In this document: one piece after another, positions 45,595 to 55,258 of the stretch
Layout of the letters: each line of letters starts with the position of its first letter
How positions within the stretch are numbered: position 1 is the first letter of the stretch
Source: an uncultured Hungatella sp.
GTDB taxonomy: Bacteria; Bacillota; Clostridia; Lachnospirales; Lachnospiraceae
Reading direction: 5' to 3'
DNA: 64,000 bases
NCBI GenBank assembly: GCA_910588505.1
Contig: CAJUPQ010000005.1
Location: 9,394 to 73,393 of the forward strand
Notes under the pieces: generated by a model
Databases searched by the model: none
What the model saw: the letters and a program-made list of their open reading frames with translations, nothing else
What the model was told of the DNA's origin: nothing
Translations under genes and position numbers: made by a program

Positions 45595-47073
45595 GTGTCG
45601 CTGATATCGTTTGGATTTCTTGTTTTAGTAGGATTGGCGTTGTGTGTCTATTATATAGTGCCGATGAATTATAGGTGGTGTATACTCTTAATTGCCAGTC
45701 TTGTGTTTTATGTTTATAGTGGAAGAAGAGCAATGATAATTGCCGCTATTATAGTGAATTTTTCGTATTACATGGCAATACAGATCGAAAAAAGCACGGA
45801 TGGCAGAAAGAGGAAAATAGTCCTATCATTGTCAGTGGTAATTCTACTTACAGTATTAGCATTGATCAAAATAGGCGGGCGTATTGATTCGTTAGCAGGA
45901 TATCTTATAATGCCAATGGGGATATCGTATTTTTCATTAAGCATTATAGGATATTTGCTGGATATATATTGGAAAAAGGATACTGCTGAAAGAAATATAG
46001 GCCATTATCTTACCTTTGTATTTTATTTTCCTAAAATTGTGCAGGGGCCAATATCTCGGCATGGTTTTTTGAAAAGTCAGATAATAGCAGGAAAAAGATT
46101 TGATTACAACCAAGTATGCTTTGGAATGCAATTAGCACTATGGGGGGGTTTTAAGAAAATAGTTGTGGCCGACAGAATCAATAGATTGGTTTCAACTGTA
46201 TATTCTAATTTAGATATATATGCATCCCATGGTGGTATACTGGCAATTGCAATGCTGGGTTCGGCAGTTCAATTGTATTTAGATTTTTCAGGTTACACAG
46301 ATATAGCCAGAGGAATATCTCAGATGTTCGGAATTGAGTTAGAAGAGAACTTTAACCATCCATTTTTTTCCCGCAGCGCATCTGAATTTTGGCAAAGATG
46401 GCATATGACTTTAAGCGGATGGTTTAAAGATTATCTGTTTCTTCCGGTTTCCAGAAGCCAAAGTGTAAAAAAATTGAGTAAGCAAATGGGATTACGCTTT
46501 GGGCCAGCGGCAAGAAAAAAAACGATGATGATTATATCTACGGCAGTTGTGTGGATTGCTACCGGGCTATGGCACGGAACGGGAGTAAATTATATTGTTT
46601 GGGGAATCTATTGGGGAGGGATTATTATTTTTTCCGAACTTTTTGATTTTCTTCCTCAACGTATTAACAAATGGCTAAAAATAAATACGTCTGCCCCGAC
46701 ATGGGAATTATTTCGGATGATACGTACATTTATGATATTTGTTCTGGGCAAGATGATTTCAGCCCAGAAATCTTTATATGACGTAAAAATGGTTTTGTGG
46801 GGAATATTTAGAAATATCCATTTAAACGATATATCCGTCATTTATGATTTCGGACTTAGTAAGATAGATTTTATGATTGTTTTATGGGGAATGTTATTTG
46901 TTTTTATGGTTAGCTTAATGCAAGAAAAAGGAATATCGGTTAGAGAGAGCATAGCCAGATGGAACGCAGTACCAAGATGGATGTTTTATAGTACGGCATT
47001 ATCGATCGTTCTGTTGGTGGGTATATACGGTGCTGAGTATGACACAAGTTCCTTTGCATACCAATTTTTTTAG
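45595..47073 (+). CDS. MBOAT-family O-acyltransferase (DltB/AlgI-like)
   Basis: Membrane-bound O-acyltransferase of 492 aa with about ten or eleven TM segments. The family signature FWQRWHMTLSGWFKDYLFLP lies near 265, and the catalytic His is in GLWHGTGVNY near 328. It would pass an acyl group across the membrane onto an exported glycan. GTG 45595 follows AGAGAGG. The DltD-like, ACP and AMP-ligase genes downstream complete a Dlt-like cassette. Confidence 0.87.
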   Translation: MSLISFGFLVLVGLALCVYYIVPMNYRWCILLIASLVFYVYSGRRAMIIAAIIVNFSYYMAIQIEKSTDGRKRKIVLSLSVVILLTVLALIKIGGRIDSLAGYLIMPMGISYFSLSIIGYLLDIYWKKDTAERNIGHYLTFVFYFPKIVQGPISRHGFLKSQIIAGKRFDYNQVCFGMQLALWGGFKKIVVADRINRLVSTVYSNLDIYASHGGILAIAMLGSAVQLYLDFSGYTDIARGISQMFGIELEENFNHPFFSRSASEFWQRWHMTLSGWFKDYLFLPVSRSQSVKKLSKQMGLRFGPAARKKTMMIISTAVVWIATGLWHGTGVNYIVWGIYWGGIIIFSELFDFLPQRINKWLKINTSAPTWELFRMIRTFMIFVLGKMISAQKSLYDVKMVLWGIFRNIHLNDISVIYDFGLSKIDFMIVLWGMLFVFMVSLMQEKGISVRESIARWNAVPRWMFYSTALSIVLLVGIYGAEYDTSSFAYQFF

Positions 47074-47088
47074 AATGGCAGAGTTTAT

Positions 47089-48414
47089 ATGATAGTTAAG
47101 GTCAGGAAATTATTGCGCAAAATATTGGCAATAACATTTATAATTGCATTTTTTATTGCATCATGGTTTGGGCTGCGCTATATATCTGTAGACGATTCTA
47201 GCTCGTATACAAGACTCACAATGCATGAATTCTATAATCAGGAAAATATTGATATATTGTTCATGGGAGCTTCGCACTGCTACAGAGGATTTGATACTAA
47301 TGTCACAGATGAAATGCTGGGATGCAATACTTTTAACTTAGGCAGCTCCAGCCAGCTATTAGACACTACATATCTGCTGATGAGAGAAGCGGTGGAGACA
47401 TATGACATAGATCATATTTATGTTGATCTTAGTTACAATGTGTCAAAAGAATCAATTAAGCGGGGAGAAAATTTGACATCTGCTTATATTATTACAGATT
47501 ATATGCGTCCTTCTCTAAAAAAAATAGCATTTCTCTTAAATAAGTCCGGAGAAGGAAATTATTCTAATTCGTTTTTGGCGGCTAGACGGAACTGGCAGAA
47601 TATATTTGATTTACGATACGTTTACTCGGTCTTAATGAAAAAGGGTTCGCCGGAATACCTTAATTTTGCGTATATTGATGGAATTGATGGAGGAAAAGAA
47701 AGATATGCAGGAAAAGGTTTTGTTGAAAATGATAGGGAAATAGCGGACGGAAGTTTTAAGGACACATTTGAGAATGAAACTTTTAATCTTGATGATATTG
47801 ACGAGGATTGGATTACAATAGTTAAAAAAATGATTAAATACTGTGATAATCACAATGTTAAATTAACATTCATATCAGTGCCTATATCATCCTATAGACT
47901 GCTCTGCTATAAGGATTATGACAGTTATATAAGTTTTATTGAAGGTATTATTTCAGAAAGCGGAAGCAATAAGGTAAATTACATTGACTTTAATTTAATG
48001 AGAGAGAAATACTGGCCTGATACTTCTACATATTATATAGATTACAGCCATCTTAATACGTTGGGGGCTAAGGAGTTCAGCAGAGTGTTTTGTCAATATA
48101 TTAATGGAAGTATTTCAGAAGAGGAGCTATTCTACTCAAGCATATCAGAAAAATATGAAAATACGGAAGCGAATTTTTATGGATTAGAATATGAAACTTC
48201 TCCTGATGGAAAGTCTATTCACTGCCATATGATAGCAAGCCGTCCAAATAGTTTTCAGAGTAAAGTGACGTTTTATCACGAAGGAAGAGAATATGTCTTG
48301 AAAGAATTATCCGATGGACTGGACTTTGGTATCCCTTCGGATTTTTCTGGAGTATGTAAAGTAGAAATATTATATTGTAATGGAACAAGTAAATATTATG
48401 AAATATCATTTTAG
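47089..48414 (+). CDS. DltD/AlgX-like SGNH-type acyl transfer protein
   Basis: A 441-aa protein with one N-terminal TM helix (about 10-30) and an extracytoplasmic SGNH-like domain: FMGASHCYRGFD near 62 (nucleophile Ser block) and DYSHLNTLG near 318 (Asp-x-x-His block). Such proteins receive or transfer the acyl group delivered by the MBOAT partner encoded just upstream. A C-terminal beta-rich domain of about 90 aa is unassigned. Confidence 0.72.
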   Translation: MIVKVRKLLRKILAITFIIAFFIASWFGLRYISVDDSSSYTRLTMHEFYNQENIDILFMGASHCYRGFDTNVTDEMLGCNTFNLGSSSQLLDTTYLLMREAVETYDIDHIYVDLSYNVSKESIKRGENLTSAYIITDYMRPSLKKIAFLLNKSGEGNYSNSFLAARRNWQNIFDLRYVYSVLMKKGSPEYLNFAYIDGIDGGKERYAGKGFVENDREIADGSFKDTFENETFNLDDIDEDWITIVKKMIKYCDNHNVKLTFISVPISSYRLLCYKDYDSYISFIEGIISESGSNKVNYIDFNLMREKYWPDTSTYYIDYSHLNTLGAKEFSRVFCQYINGSISEEELFYSSISEKYENTEANFYGLEYETSPDGKSIHCHMIASRPNSFQSKVTFYHEGREYVLKELSDGLDFGIPSDFSGVCKVEILYCNGTSKYYEISF

Positions 48415-48427
48415 GAGGCAGGATGAG

Positions 48428-48655
48428 ATGGAAAAATTAGTTGAATTATTAAGGCATTGTTGCCCGACGGTGAACTTTGAGGATGAGAAAGAACTTGTTA
48501 CTGGAAAGGTGATTGATTCAATGGATTTAATATCTATTATATCAGATATTGAAGAGGAATTTGAGATCAGCATCGGGATGGAAAAAATTGAGCCAAGGAA
48601 TTTTGATTCAGTTGAGGCAATGTGGGACTTGATTCAGAGTCTGCGGGGAGAATGA
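48428..48655 (+). CDS. Acyl carrier protein (DltC-like)
   Basis: A 75-residue carrier with the phosphopantetheine Ser in VIDSMDLISI near residue 30-39. GGAGG lies 9 nt before ATG 48428. The next gene starts two bases after the stop. It is distinct in sequence from the ACP at 32346. Confidence 0.82.
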   Translation: MEKLVELLRHCCPTVNFEDEKELVTGKVIDSMDLISIISDIEEEFEISIGMEKIEPRNFDSVEAMWDLIQSLRGE

Positions 48656-48656
48656 T

Positions 48657-50117
48657 ATGGATTCAATGGTACAAATACTTGCGACACATGCAAAGTCACA
48701 GCCGGAGAAACTTTTCATAGCAGATTATAAAGGTAATAAGTGTACTTATTTAGAAGCCTGGCGCATTGTTAGAAAAGCCGCATACTATCTTAAAGTGTGT
48801 GAGAATATCACAACTGGCGATAAGATCATGGCAGAATGCGATCAGGATATTTGGTTTTTGCTTCTTGATTTTGCATGTGAGCTTATTGGCGCTGTATTTG
48901 TTCCGGTTGAGATGAATGCGTCAATTGATAGAGTAAAAGACATATTCGATGAAAGTGACGCAAAGTTAATAATTAGTCATCAATTGAAATTTGGTTTTGC
49001 AGGAAATGTTTTATTGGAGCAGGTTTTTAGCGGCAAAAGTTTACTTGATAATTATGCATTTCCTAAAGGGGATTCTGTTGCGGAAATATTGTATACCACG
49101 GGAACAACAGGAAAGTCGAAAGGTATCGTAATTACAAATGAGGCAGACGTGGCGGTTGCGGAAAATATAAAATATGGCGTGGAGATGAAGCCGGGTAATA
49201 TAGAATTCATTCCCATACCAATAAGTCATTCACATGGGCTTAGGTGCTGTTATGCAAATTTGCTAAATGGCGGGACTATTGTTTTGGCGGATGGGCTGAT
49301 GAACATAAAAAAAGTGTTCCAAATGCTTGATAGTTATGCGGTTACATCCATGGATATTTCACCGTCGGCCGCGCAATTGCTGATAAAAATTTCAAAGGGC
49401 GCTTTTTGGAAATATGGAAGTAAAATGGATTATATTCAGATTGGCACAGCCGTATTGCCTGATAAATTAAAGATTCAATTAGTGAGAGAACTGCCAGGTG
49501 TTCGATTATATGATTTTTATGGATCTACGGAATCAGGCAGAAGCTGTGTCCTGGACTTTAGCAGAGAACAGGACAGAGATAATTGTATTGGGAAACCAAC
49601 TAAAAATGCGGAAATTATTTTTACCAATGACGAAAGAAAGAAGATTAATGCGACGAAAGAATTTCCTGGACTGCTGGCGTCGCGAGGGCGGATGAATATG
49701 ATTTGTTACTGGAAAAATCCAGAGTTGACAAGGGAGATTCTCCATGACAATTTTGTGTTTACCAATGACTTGGGGTATATGGATAATGAAGGATATGTAT
49801 ACGTTATTGGACGCAAAGATGACGTGATAAATTATAATGGAATTAAAATAGCGCCCGAGGAAATAGAGCAGATAGCAATTCGTTTTCCTGGTATTAAAGA
49901 CGCGGCCTGCATACCATATCCTGATGATATGGCAGGTCAGGTACCAAGGCTGTTTGTGAGTGTTGAAGCTTCTAAATTTAATTATAAATCATATATGGAT
50001 TTTTTGCAGGCTCATCTTGACGGAAACAAATTACCTAAAAGAGTTGATGTTATTGAAACTATACCTCGCACAGGCAATGGTAAAATTATTAGAGGAAAAC
50101 TAATGAAAAATATATAA
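48657..50117 (+). CDS. AMP-forming acyl/amino-acid ligase (DltA-like)
   Basis: Adenylating enzyme of 486 aa: P-loop YTTGTTGKSKGIVI near 145, FYGSTESG near 285, DLGYMDNEGYVYVIGR near 372 and the catalytic Lys in GNGKIIRGK near the C-terminus. It should activate an acid and load it on the preceding ACP. The A5 motif (YGSTESG) is the general acyl-ligase form, so D-alanine is not assured as the substrate. Last gene of the Dlt-like set. Confidence 0.83.
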   Translation: MDSMVQILATHAKSQPEKLFIADYKGNKCTYLEAWRIVRKAAYYLKVCENITTGDKIMAECDQDIWFLLLDFACELIGAVFVPVEMNASIDRVKDIFDESDAKLIISHQLKFGFAGNVLLEQVFSGKSLLDNYAFPKGDSVAEILYTTGTTGKSKGIVITNEADVAVAENIKYGVEMKPGNIEFIPIPISHSHGLRCCYANLLNGGTIVLADGLMNIKKVFQMLDSYAVTSMDISPSAAQLLIKISKGAFWKYGSKMDYIQIGTAVLPDKLKIQLVRELPGVRLYDFYGSTESGRSCVLDFSREQDRDNCIGKPTKNAEIIFTNDERKKINATKEFPGLLASRGRMNMICYWKNPELTREILHDNFVFTNDLGYMDNEGYVYVIGRKDDVINYNGIKIAPEEIEQIAIRFPGIKDAACIPYPDDMAGQVPRLFVSVEASKFNYKSYMDFLQAHLDGNKLPKRVDVIETIPRTGNGKIIRGKLMKNI

Positions 50118-50139
50118 TCGAAACCGGGAGGAACATGAA

Positions 50140-51141
50140 ATGAAATCAATTAGAAACATTTTGTTATCTTTATTGTCCATTATTTTTATTTTAACCATGT
50201 CAGCTTGCGGCTCTTCACTCCAGACAGGGAAAACTGTTAAGAGCGAGGAAGATGCCGTACTCAATATCGCCTATCAATATGGTCTTGCATATGCCCCGCT
50301 GGTTATATGCCAGGAAAATCAACTGATTGAAAAGGCGTACAAGGAGGCGACCGGGAAAGATGTGAAAGTGACTTGGAATCAGATGAGTTCTGGCGCTGAT
50401 ATAAATACCGGAATTGCCTCTGGCGATTTGAATGTTGGGTTTATGGGAATAGCTCCGGCTATAACCGGAATTTCTAATAATGTAGGCTACAAGATTTTTA
50501 CAAACATTTCAGGACAAGAACATGGACTGATGACTAACAAATCTGAAATCAAAAGTTTTGATAACATAATCGATAGCAGTGAACAGATTGCCCTTGTAAA
50601 TATCGGCTCAATTCAACATATTATATTAGGTCTTGCTCTTGATTCAAAAGGATACGATGCTCACGCCTTAGATTCCAATCTGGTTGCCATGAAACATCCT
50701 GATGGAATGACTTCCCTCGAATCCAACAGCATAGCTTGCCATTTGACAAGTAATCCTTATATTTATAGAGAGCGGCAGAATAGCGATCTTCATGAACTTG
50801 ATGAAGTAAAAAATGTTTGGTCTGCTGATAGAACCTTTATTGTAGGCGTAGCTTCCGAGTCCCTGTTTCATGAAAATCCTGAACTTTATGAAGCATTGTG
50901 TGATGCGGTTTCTGAATCTATAGATTTTATAAATAATGATTTTGAAGCAACGGCAAAAATTACTGCTGAATATGACGGCAATAGTTTTGAAGATGAACTG
51001 ATGTATTTACAAGCAGGCAAATATAGTTCAGAGACCAAAGATATCTTTGCGTTGGCTCAATTTATGTATGAGCATTCTTTTATAGAACATGGGTTTGATA
51101 AGTATTCGGAACTGGTTTTTGAAAATGTTAGAGGGGATTAA
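50140..51141 (+). CDS. ABC transporter substrate-binding lipoprotein (SsuA/NMT1-like)
   Basis: A lipoprotein of 333 aa: a signal peptide with lipobox MSACGSS (Cys near 23), then an NMT1/SsuA-type binding fold. It belongs to the nitrate/sulfonate/taurine/thiamine-precursor group of ABC uptake systems. The substrate cannot be told. AGGAGG-like GGGAGGAAC precedes the ATG. It forms an operon with the permease and ATPase below and looks unrelated to polysaccharide synthesis. Confidence 0.8.
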   Translation: MKSIRNILLSLLSIIFILTMSACGSSLQTGKTVKSEEDAVLNIAYQYGLAYAPLVICQENQLIEKAYKEATGKDVKVTWNQMSSGADINTGIASGDLNVGFMGIAPAITGISNNVGYKIFTNISGQEHGLMTNKSEIKSFDNIIDSSEQIALVNIGSIQHIILGLALDSKGYDAHALDSNLVAMKHPDGMTSLESNSIACHLTSNPYIYRERQNSDLHELDEVKNVWSADRTFIVGVASESLFHENPELYEALCDAVSESIDFINNDFEATAKITAEYDGNSFEDELMYLQAGKYSSETKDIFALAQFMYEHSFIEHGFDKYSELVFENVRGD

Positions 51142-51149
51142 TAATTGCT

Positions 51150-51959
51150 ATGAAGCAAGAAAGAAATGAAGAAATAAACTCGATTGTAATAAAAATAATC
51201 TTTGTTATGGTCATAGTTTCTATTTGGGAGTTTGTGGCAAAGTCTGACGCATTCGGCCCTTCGTCCGAGTTGATATTTCCATCTTTGGAGATAATCGCCA
51301 AAGCCTTTATTAATAATTTTATTAAGGGGTATGCTGGGACCTCTCTTTGGATATATATAAGTAACTCTATGTTATTGTTACTCGAAGGCCTCCTGTTAGG
51401 CATGGCTCTCTCCTTTGTATTATCTGGATTATCCATTATTAGTAAAACATTTTATGCGATTTATGATCTTTTGATTTCGGTTTTTGACTTATTACCCGGG
51501 GTTGCGCTGCTTCCCGTTGTAATTATAATATTTGGTATCAAGCCGGGGGTGATAGTATTCCTGGTTGTTCATGCTGTTATTTGGCCTATGTCAAGAAGTT
51601 TGCTTGACGGATTTATGGCTGTTCCGCAGATATACATAGAGGCAGGTATGAATATAGGTTTAAGAGGAACTTCACTTTTATTTGGCGTGTATCTTCCGGC
51701 GTCAATTTCCTATATTGTTTCAGGTCTCAAAGTGGCATGGGCACGGGCTTGGCGTGGCTTGATCAGTGCCGAAATGATTTTCGGTATAGCATCTAGGCCT
51801 GGTATAGGTTTGTATATAAATCAAATGCGGACAAATATGAAGAATGCGGAAATGTACGCGACACTCATTGTAATTGTTCTTATTGGCGTTATTGTGCAAT
51901 ACGGCATTCTAAGCCCTATTGAAAAAAATACTGTTAAGAAGTGGGGCATGTCCAAATGA
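51150..51959 (+). CDS. ABC transporter permease (SsuC-like)
   Basis: Inner-membrane permease of 269 aa with about six TM segments and a cytosolic EAA-like loop (EAGMNIGLRGTSLLFGVYLP near 171). Typical of the SsuC/TauC family. It overlaps the ATPase start by four bases and follows the binding protein after 8 bp. Confidence 0.85.
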   Translation: MKQERNEEINSIVIKIIFVMVIVSIWEFVAKSDAFGPSSELIFPSLEIIAKAFINNFIKGYAGTSLWIYISNSMLLLLEGLLLGMALSFVLSGLSIISKTFYAIYDLLISVFDLLPGVALLPVVIIIFGIKPGVIVFLVVHAVIWPMSRSLLDGFMAVPQIYIEAGMNIGLRGTSLLFGVYLPASISYIVSGLKVAWARAWRGLISAEMIFGIASRPGIGLYINQMRTNMKNAEMYATLIVIVLIGVIVQYGILSPIEKNTVKKWGMSK

Positions 51960-52705
51960 ATACTTCTATATTGAGAATTGAAAATCTCACTAAGATATAT
52001 ACTGATCAGGCAATTCAGAATACCGTATTGGAAGATATGAGCTTTCAGATTGATGAAAAAGAATTTTTATGTATACTGGGGCCGTCCGGCTGTGGAAAGA
52101 CTACTCTTTTAAGGTGTATAGCGGGTTTTGAAAAATATAGTGGAAAAATCAGTGTAGATGGTGTGGAGAAATCGTTCCCCGGAACAGACAGAATCATGGT
52201 ATTTCAAGACTTCAATCAGCTATTTCCTTGGAAAACTGTTGAAAAAAATATCCAATACCCTCTCCGCTTAACCGGTATTAAAGACAAGGCCTCACTTAAT
52301 AAAATAAGTAAAGATGCCCTGAGCAAAGTTAAATTAGAGGAATATGGGAAATATTACCCATTTCAACTTTCCGGTGGAATGAAGCAAAGAATTGCAATCG
52401 CAAAAGCATTGGCATTAAAACCTAAAATTATACTGATGGATGAACCATTTGCCGCCCTTGATGCTATGACCAGACGAGATTTGCAAAATGAACTTTTAAG
52501 ACTGGCCCATGAGGGTTCCTGTACATTCATATTTATAACGCACAACATTCAAGAAGCTATTATTCTCGGAAAAAGAATCATGGTTTTAACCAAGAGAGGG
52601 AAAATTGTTTTTGATAAGAAGAATCCTATAGAATGCCCTGCTACACCAGCATCGCCAAATTATGGTTTACTGTGGCAGCAGTTAAAGGATGCATTATATA
52701 TTTAA
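51956..52705 (+). CDS. ABC transporter ATPase (SsuB-like)
   Basis: ATPase of 249 aa with Walker A GPSGCGKTTLL near 41, signature LSGGMKQRIAIAKAL near 137 and Walker B ILMDEPFAALDAMTR. This combination is typical of the nitrate/sulfonate family. ATG 51956 overlaps the permease stop. No clear terminator follows, and a degenerate stretch separates it from the next gene. Confidence 0.9.
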   Translation: MNTSILRIENLTKIYTDQAIQNTVLEDMSFQIDEKEFLCILGPSGCGKTTLLRCIAGFEKYSGKISVDGVEKSFPGTDRIMVFQDFNQLFPWKTVEKNIQYPLRLTGIKDKASLNKISKDALSKVKLEEYGKYYPFQLSGGMKQRIAIAKALALKPKIILMDEPFAALDAMTRRDLQNELLRLAHEGSCTFIFITHNIQEAIILGKRIMVLTKRGKIVFDKKNPIECPATPASPNYGLLWQQLKDALYI

Positions 52706-53227
52706 AGCTTGTATATTGAGAACCAGAGGACTCTTTATGGCTTTTTTGCGGTTGATTTATAGGTGTGAAGGGTGTAAAAGTGCTTTGAGTGCTATGGATC
52801 TGTCTTTGTATCCAGGATTAACAAGAGAAGCCACAGGGAAGCTCTTGAAGATGTGAGAAACAAAGAATTTGATACAGTTGAACGCTTGTTAGTGAAACTT
52901 GAAGGAAGCTTAAAGTATTTGCGGGAATATGGCCATATTGTCATAACAGTGCATTATTAACAGGACGTATCTATAGAATAGCTGAATGTATGGAAAGACT
53001 GGGGAGAACAAGGGAACTTAGCAGACACGCTCCAGGGCAATTACATTTTCACAGTCCTCATGTCTATTATTTTACCAAGTGAAACTTTTTAAACATGCTT
53101 AGTCAATTAGAAAACGTATGCCAGCAGATAAAGCAATCTTTTTGTTTTAGCATAGGCAGGAGCAAGAGTAAGATAGCTGATAAACAGCTTGATATTATGA
53201 CAGGACAGTAATGGAAGGAGAAAATAC
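52706..53227. other. Degenerate intergenic stretch with a gene remnant
   Basis: About 520 bp without an intact gene. A stop-free segment 52808-52960 encodes about 50 residues (NKRSHREALEDVRNKEFD, ending HIVITVHY) but has no start codon or ribosome site. Short fragments further on resemble coding sequence broken by stops. It is probably the scar of an old insertion at the junction between the transporter and the final polysaccharide gene. Confidence 0.45.
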
Positions 53228-54394
53228 ATGCAGTTCAGAGATTTACAAAAACAATACGAAACATTAAAACCAGATATAGATCAAGCTATCCAACAGGTTT
53301 TAACCAAAACAGATTTCATCTCCGGCCCCCAGGTAACGGAACTGGAGGCAGCCCTTGCCGCTTACACAGGAGCAAAACACTGTGTCACCTGCGCTAACGG
53401 AACGGACGCCCTTACCCTTGCCCTTATGGTCTGGAATATTGGCGCCGGAGACGCTGTTTTTGTTCCGGATTTTACCTTCTTCGCCTCAGCCGAGGCACCA
53501 GCCTATGAAGGAGCCACTCCTATTTTCGTAGACGTAGAAGAGGATACATTCAATATATCTCCAGCCTCTCTGGAGAAGGCAATTCTCCGGGTGAAGGAGG
53601 AAGGAAAACTAAATCCCAAGCTTATTATAACTGTGGATCTGTTCGGTCAGCCGTCCGACTACCAGGCGATACGAAGGATCGCCCAAAAACACGGTCTCCT
53701 TATTCTGGAGGACGGAGCCCAGGGGTTTGGGGGGCGGATAGGGGAGAAAAAGGCCTGCAGCTTTGGAGATATCTCCACCACTTCATTTTTCCCGGCAAAA
53801 CCTTTGGGATGTTATGGGGATGGGGGAGCGGTTTTTACGGAAAATGACCAGTGGGCCGAGCTTCTAAGATCCTACAGGGTCCATGGAAAAGGGGCAGACA
53901 AATACGACAATGTACGTATTGGCATGAATTCTCGTTTGGATACGCTGCAGGCGGCGATCCTTTCTGTAAAGCTGAAAGCATTGAGGGAGTATGAATTAGA
54001 GAATGTGAATCTGGCGGCTGACCGATATAGGAAAGGGTTGGAAAACTATGGAGCGCGGATAAAGCCCCCTATGGTAAAAAAGGGATTTTACTCCAGCTGG
54101 GCGCAGTATTCCGTATTGTTGGAGAATGAAAAAAGACGGGACAGTCTTCAAAGTTTTCTGAGAGAAAAAGGTATCCCAACGATGATCTATTATCGAAAAC
54201 CTATGAGCGCTCAACGCGCTTTTTGTGGGATGGATTGCGTAAAGGTGGATCTGTCGGTATCACAGAGTTTGTGTAAACGGGTGTTGTCATTGCCTTTATC
54301 GCCTTACATCACAGTGGAGGAACAGGATAGGGTGATAGATGAGATAGGAACATGGATAGGACAGAGAGGTATTGAAGAGATGAGGCAAAATTAA
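53228..54394 (+). CDS. wbpE: UDP-3-keto-GlcNAcA aminotransferase (WbpE-like)
   Basis: PLP aminotransferase of 388 aa that matches WbpE: MQFRDLQKQYETLKPDID at the start, FVPDFTFFASAEAP near 78, and the PLP-lysine segment FFPAKPLGCYGDGGA near 180. It would add the C3 amino group to the 3-keto product of the WbpB-like enzyme, before WbpD acetylates it. ATGGAAGGAG precedes the start. GC is higher than its neighbours. It is far from its pathway partners at 29-36 kb, suggesting later insertions between them. Confidence 0.88.
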   Translation: MQFRDLQKQYETLKPDIDQAIQQVLTKTDFISGPQVTELEAALAAYTGAKHCVTCANGTDALTLALMVWNIGAGDAVFVPDFTFFASAEAPAYEGATPIFVDVEEDTFNISPASLEKAILRVKEEGKLNPKLIITVDLFGQPSDYQAIRRIAQKHGLLILEDGAQGFGGRIGEKKACSFGDISTTSFFPAKPLGCYGDGGAVFTENDQWAELLRSYRVHGKGADKYDNVRIGMNSRLDTLQAAILSVKLKALREYELENVNLAADRYRKGLENYGARIKPPMVKKGFYSSWAQYSVLLENEKRRDSLQSFLREKGIPTMIYYRKPMSAQRAFCGMDCVKVDLSVSQSLCKRVLSLPLSPYITVEEQDRVIDEIGTWIGQRGIEEMRQN

Positions 54395-54418
54395 TATACA
54401 GAAAGGTGGATAAAAATA

Positions 54419-55234
54419 ATGGTTTGGATTCCTATTTGGCAAAGATACATCATTTCCCATACTGCCCAAAAGGATGCTCAGAACAAATATGGTAAATATT
54501 TAAAAACCATTTCTGCCGGTGATGATAAATATCCATTATCTGTTTTTATGCAGAATCTTGTGGATTGCTATGAAATTGACTGCAAGAAGGCGATTAATCG
54601 AAGAAAATCCATTCCAAAACTTTACTCAAAAATTGTAAAAGAATATGAAACAATACGTGATATGATAAAAATAGAAAATACCAGGACTGAACAACTGCGA
54701 ACAGAACTCAATTCGGTAAAAATAAAGTTAGAAAGCAATAAAAATTTAAGAGAACAGTTAAACAAGAACTGGTCGCAAGCGAACGAGACAGGAATGGTTA
54801 CTACGGAAATGGGTGTATCGACTTTAAGTGATTTAAAACAACATATGGAATTAGTTAAAGAACAAGTTCAAAATGAAGAGACCTCAATAACCCATCTGGA
54901 GTCGGAAATATATTTAAATGAAAAAAAAAGTAAAGAAATCAAAGCCGAGAAAAGTAAAGCTTTTTATAAATATCTGAATAAATACAGATATAAAATAGAT
55001 AATTTATACAAGAAAATTGACAATATAGGAAACAAATATGAAAAAAAACTCTATTACTATTGGCGTTCACTGATACGAAAACTCGATGGTCTTCCAGTTA
55101 AACAAAAGTCATTCTCCGAACTATGTCAGTTGGCCGGAAAGCATATGCTTCAGAAGAGTGACCTTTTTCCTGAAGAACGAAACAAGATCAATTTAAAAAT
55201 GAAACAGATAATTGATTTCGAAGTAGATATCTGA
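54419..55234 (+). CDS. Coiled-coil protein of envelope cluster, uncharacterised
   Basis: A 271-aa soluble protein with no signal peptide or TM segment. Long Lys/Glu-rich heptad-like stretches (about residues 70-190) indicate a coiled coil. I recognise no family. It is immediately followed by the four-TM gene (start within 25 bp), so it is probably a cytosolic partner of that membrane protein. Lys/Asn-rich, AT-biased codon use unlike wbpE upstream. Start ATG 54419 follows AAAGGTGG. Confidence 0.65.
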   Translation: MVWIPIWQRYIISHTAQKDAQNKYGKYLKTISAGDDKYPLSVFMQNLVDCYEIDCKKAINRRKSIPKLYSKIVKEYETIRDMIKIENTRTEQLRTELNSVKIKLESNKNLREQLNKNWSQANETGMVTTEMGVSTLSDLKQHMELVKEQVQNEETSITHLESEIYLNEKKSKEIKAEKSKAFYKYLNKYRYKIDNLYKKIDNIGNKYEKKLYYYWRSLIRKLDGLPVKQKSFSELCQLAGKHMLQKSDLFPEERNKINLKMKQIIDFEVDI

Positions 55235-55258
55235 ATGAATTATCGGGGAGGAATAACT

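Noticed and set aside
52808..52960. Small gene in the degenerate stretch
   Set aside because: It has no start codon in frame and no ribosome site, and the flanking frames are broken, so it is treated as a remnant.
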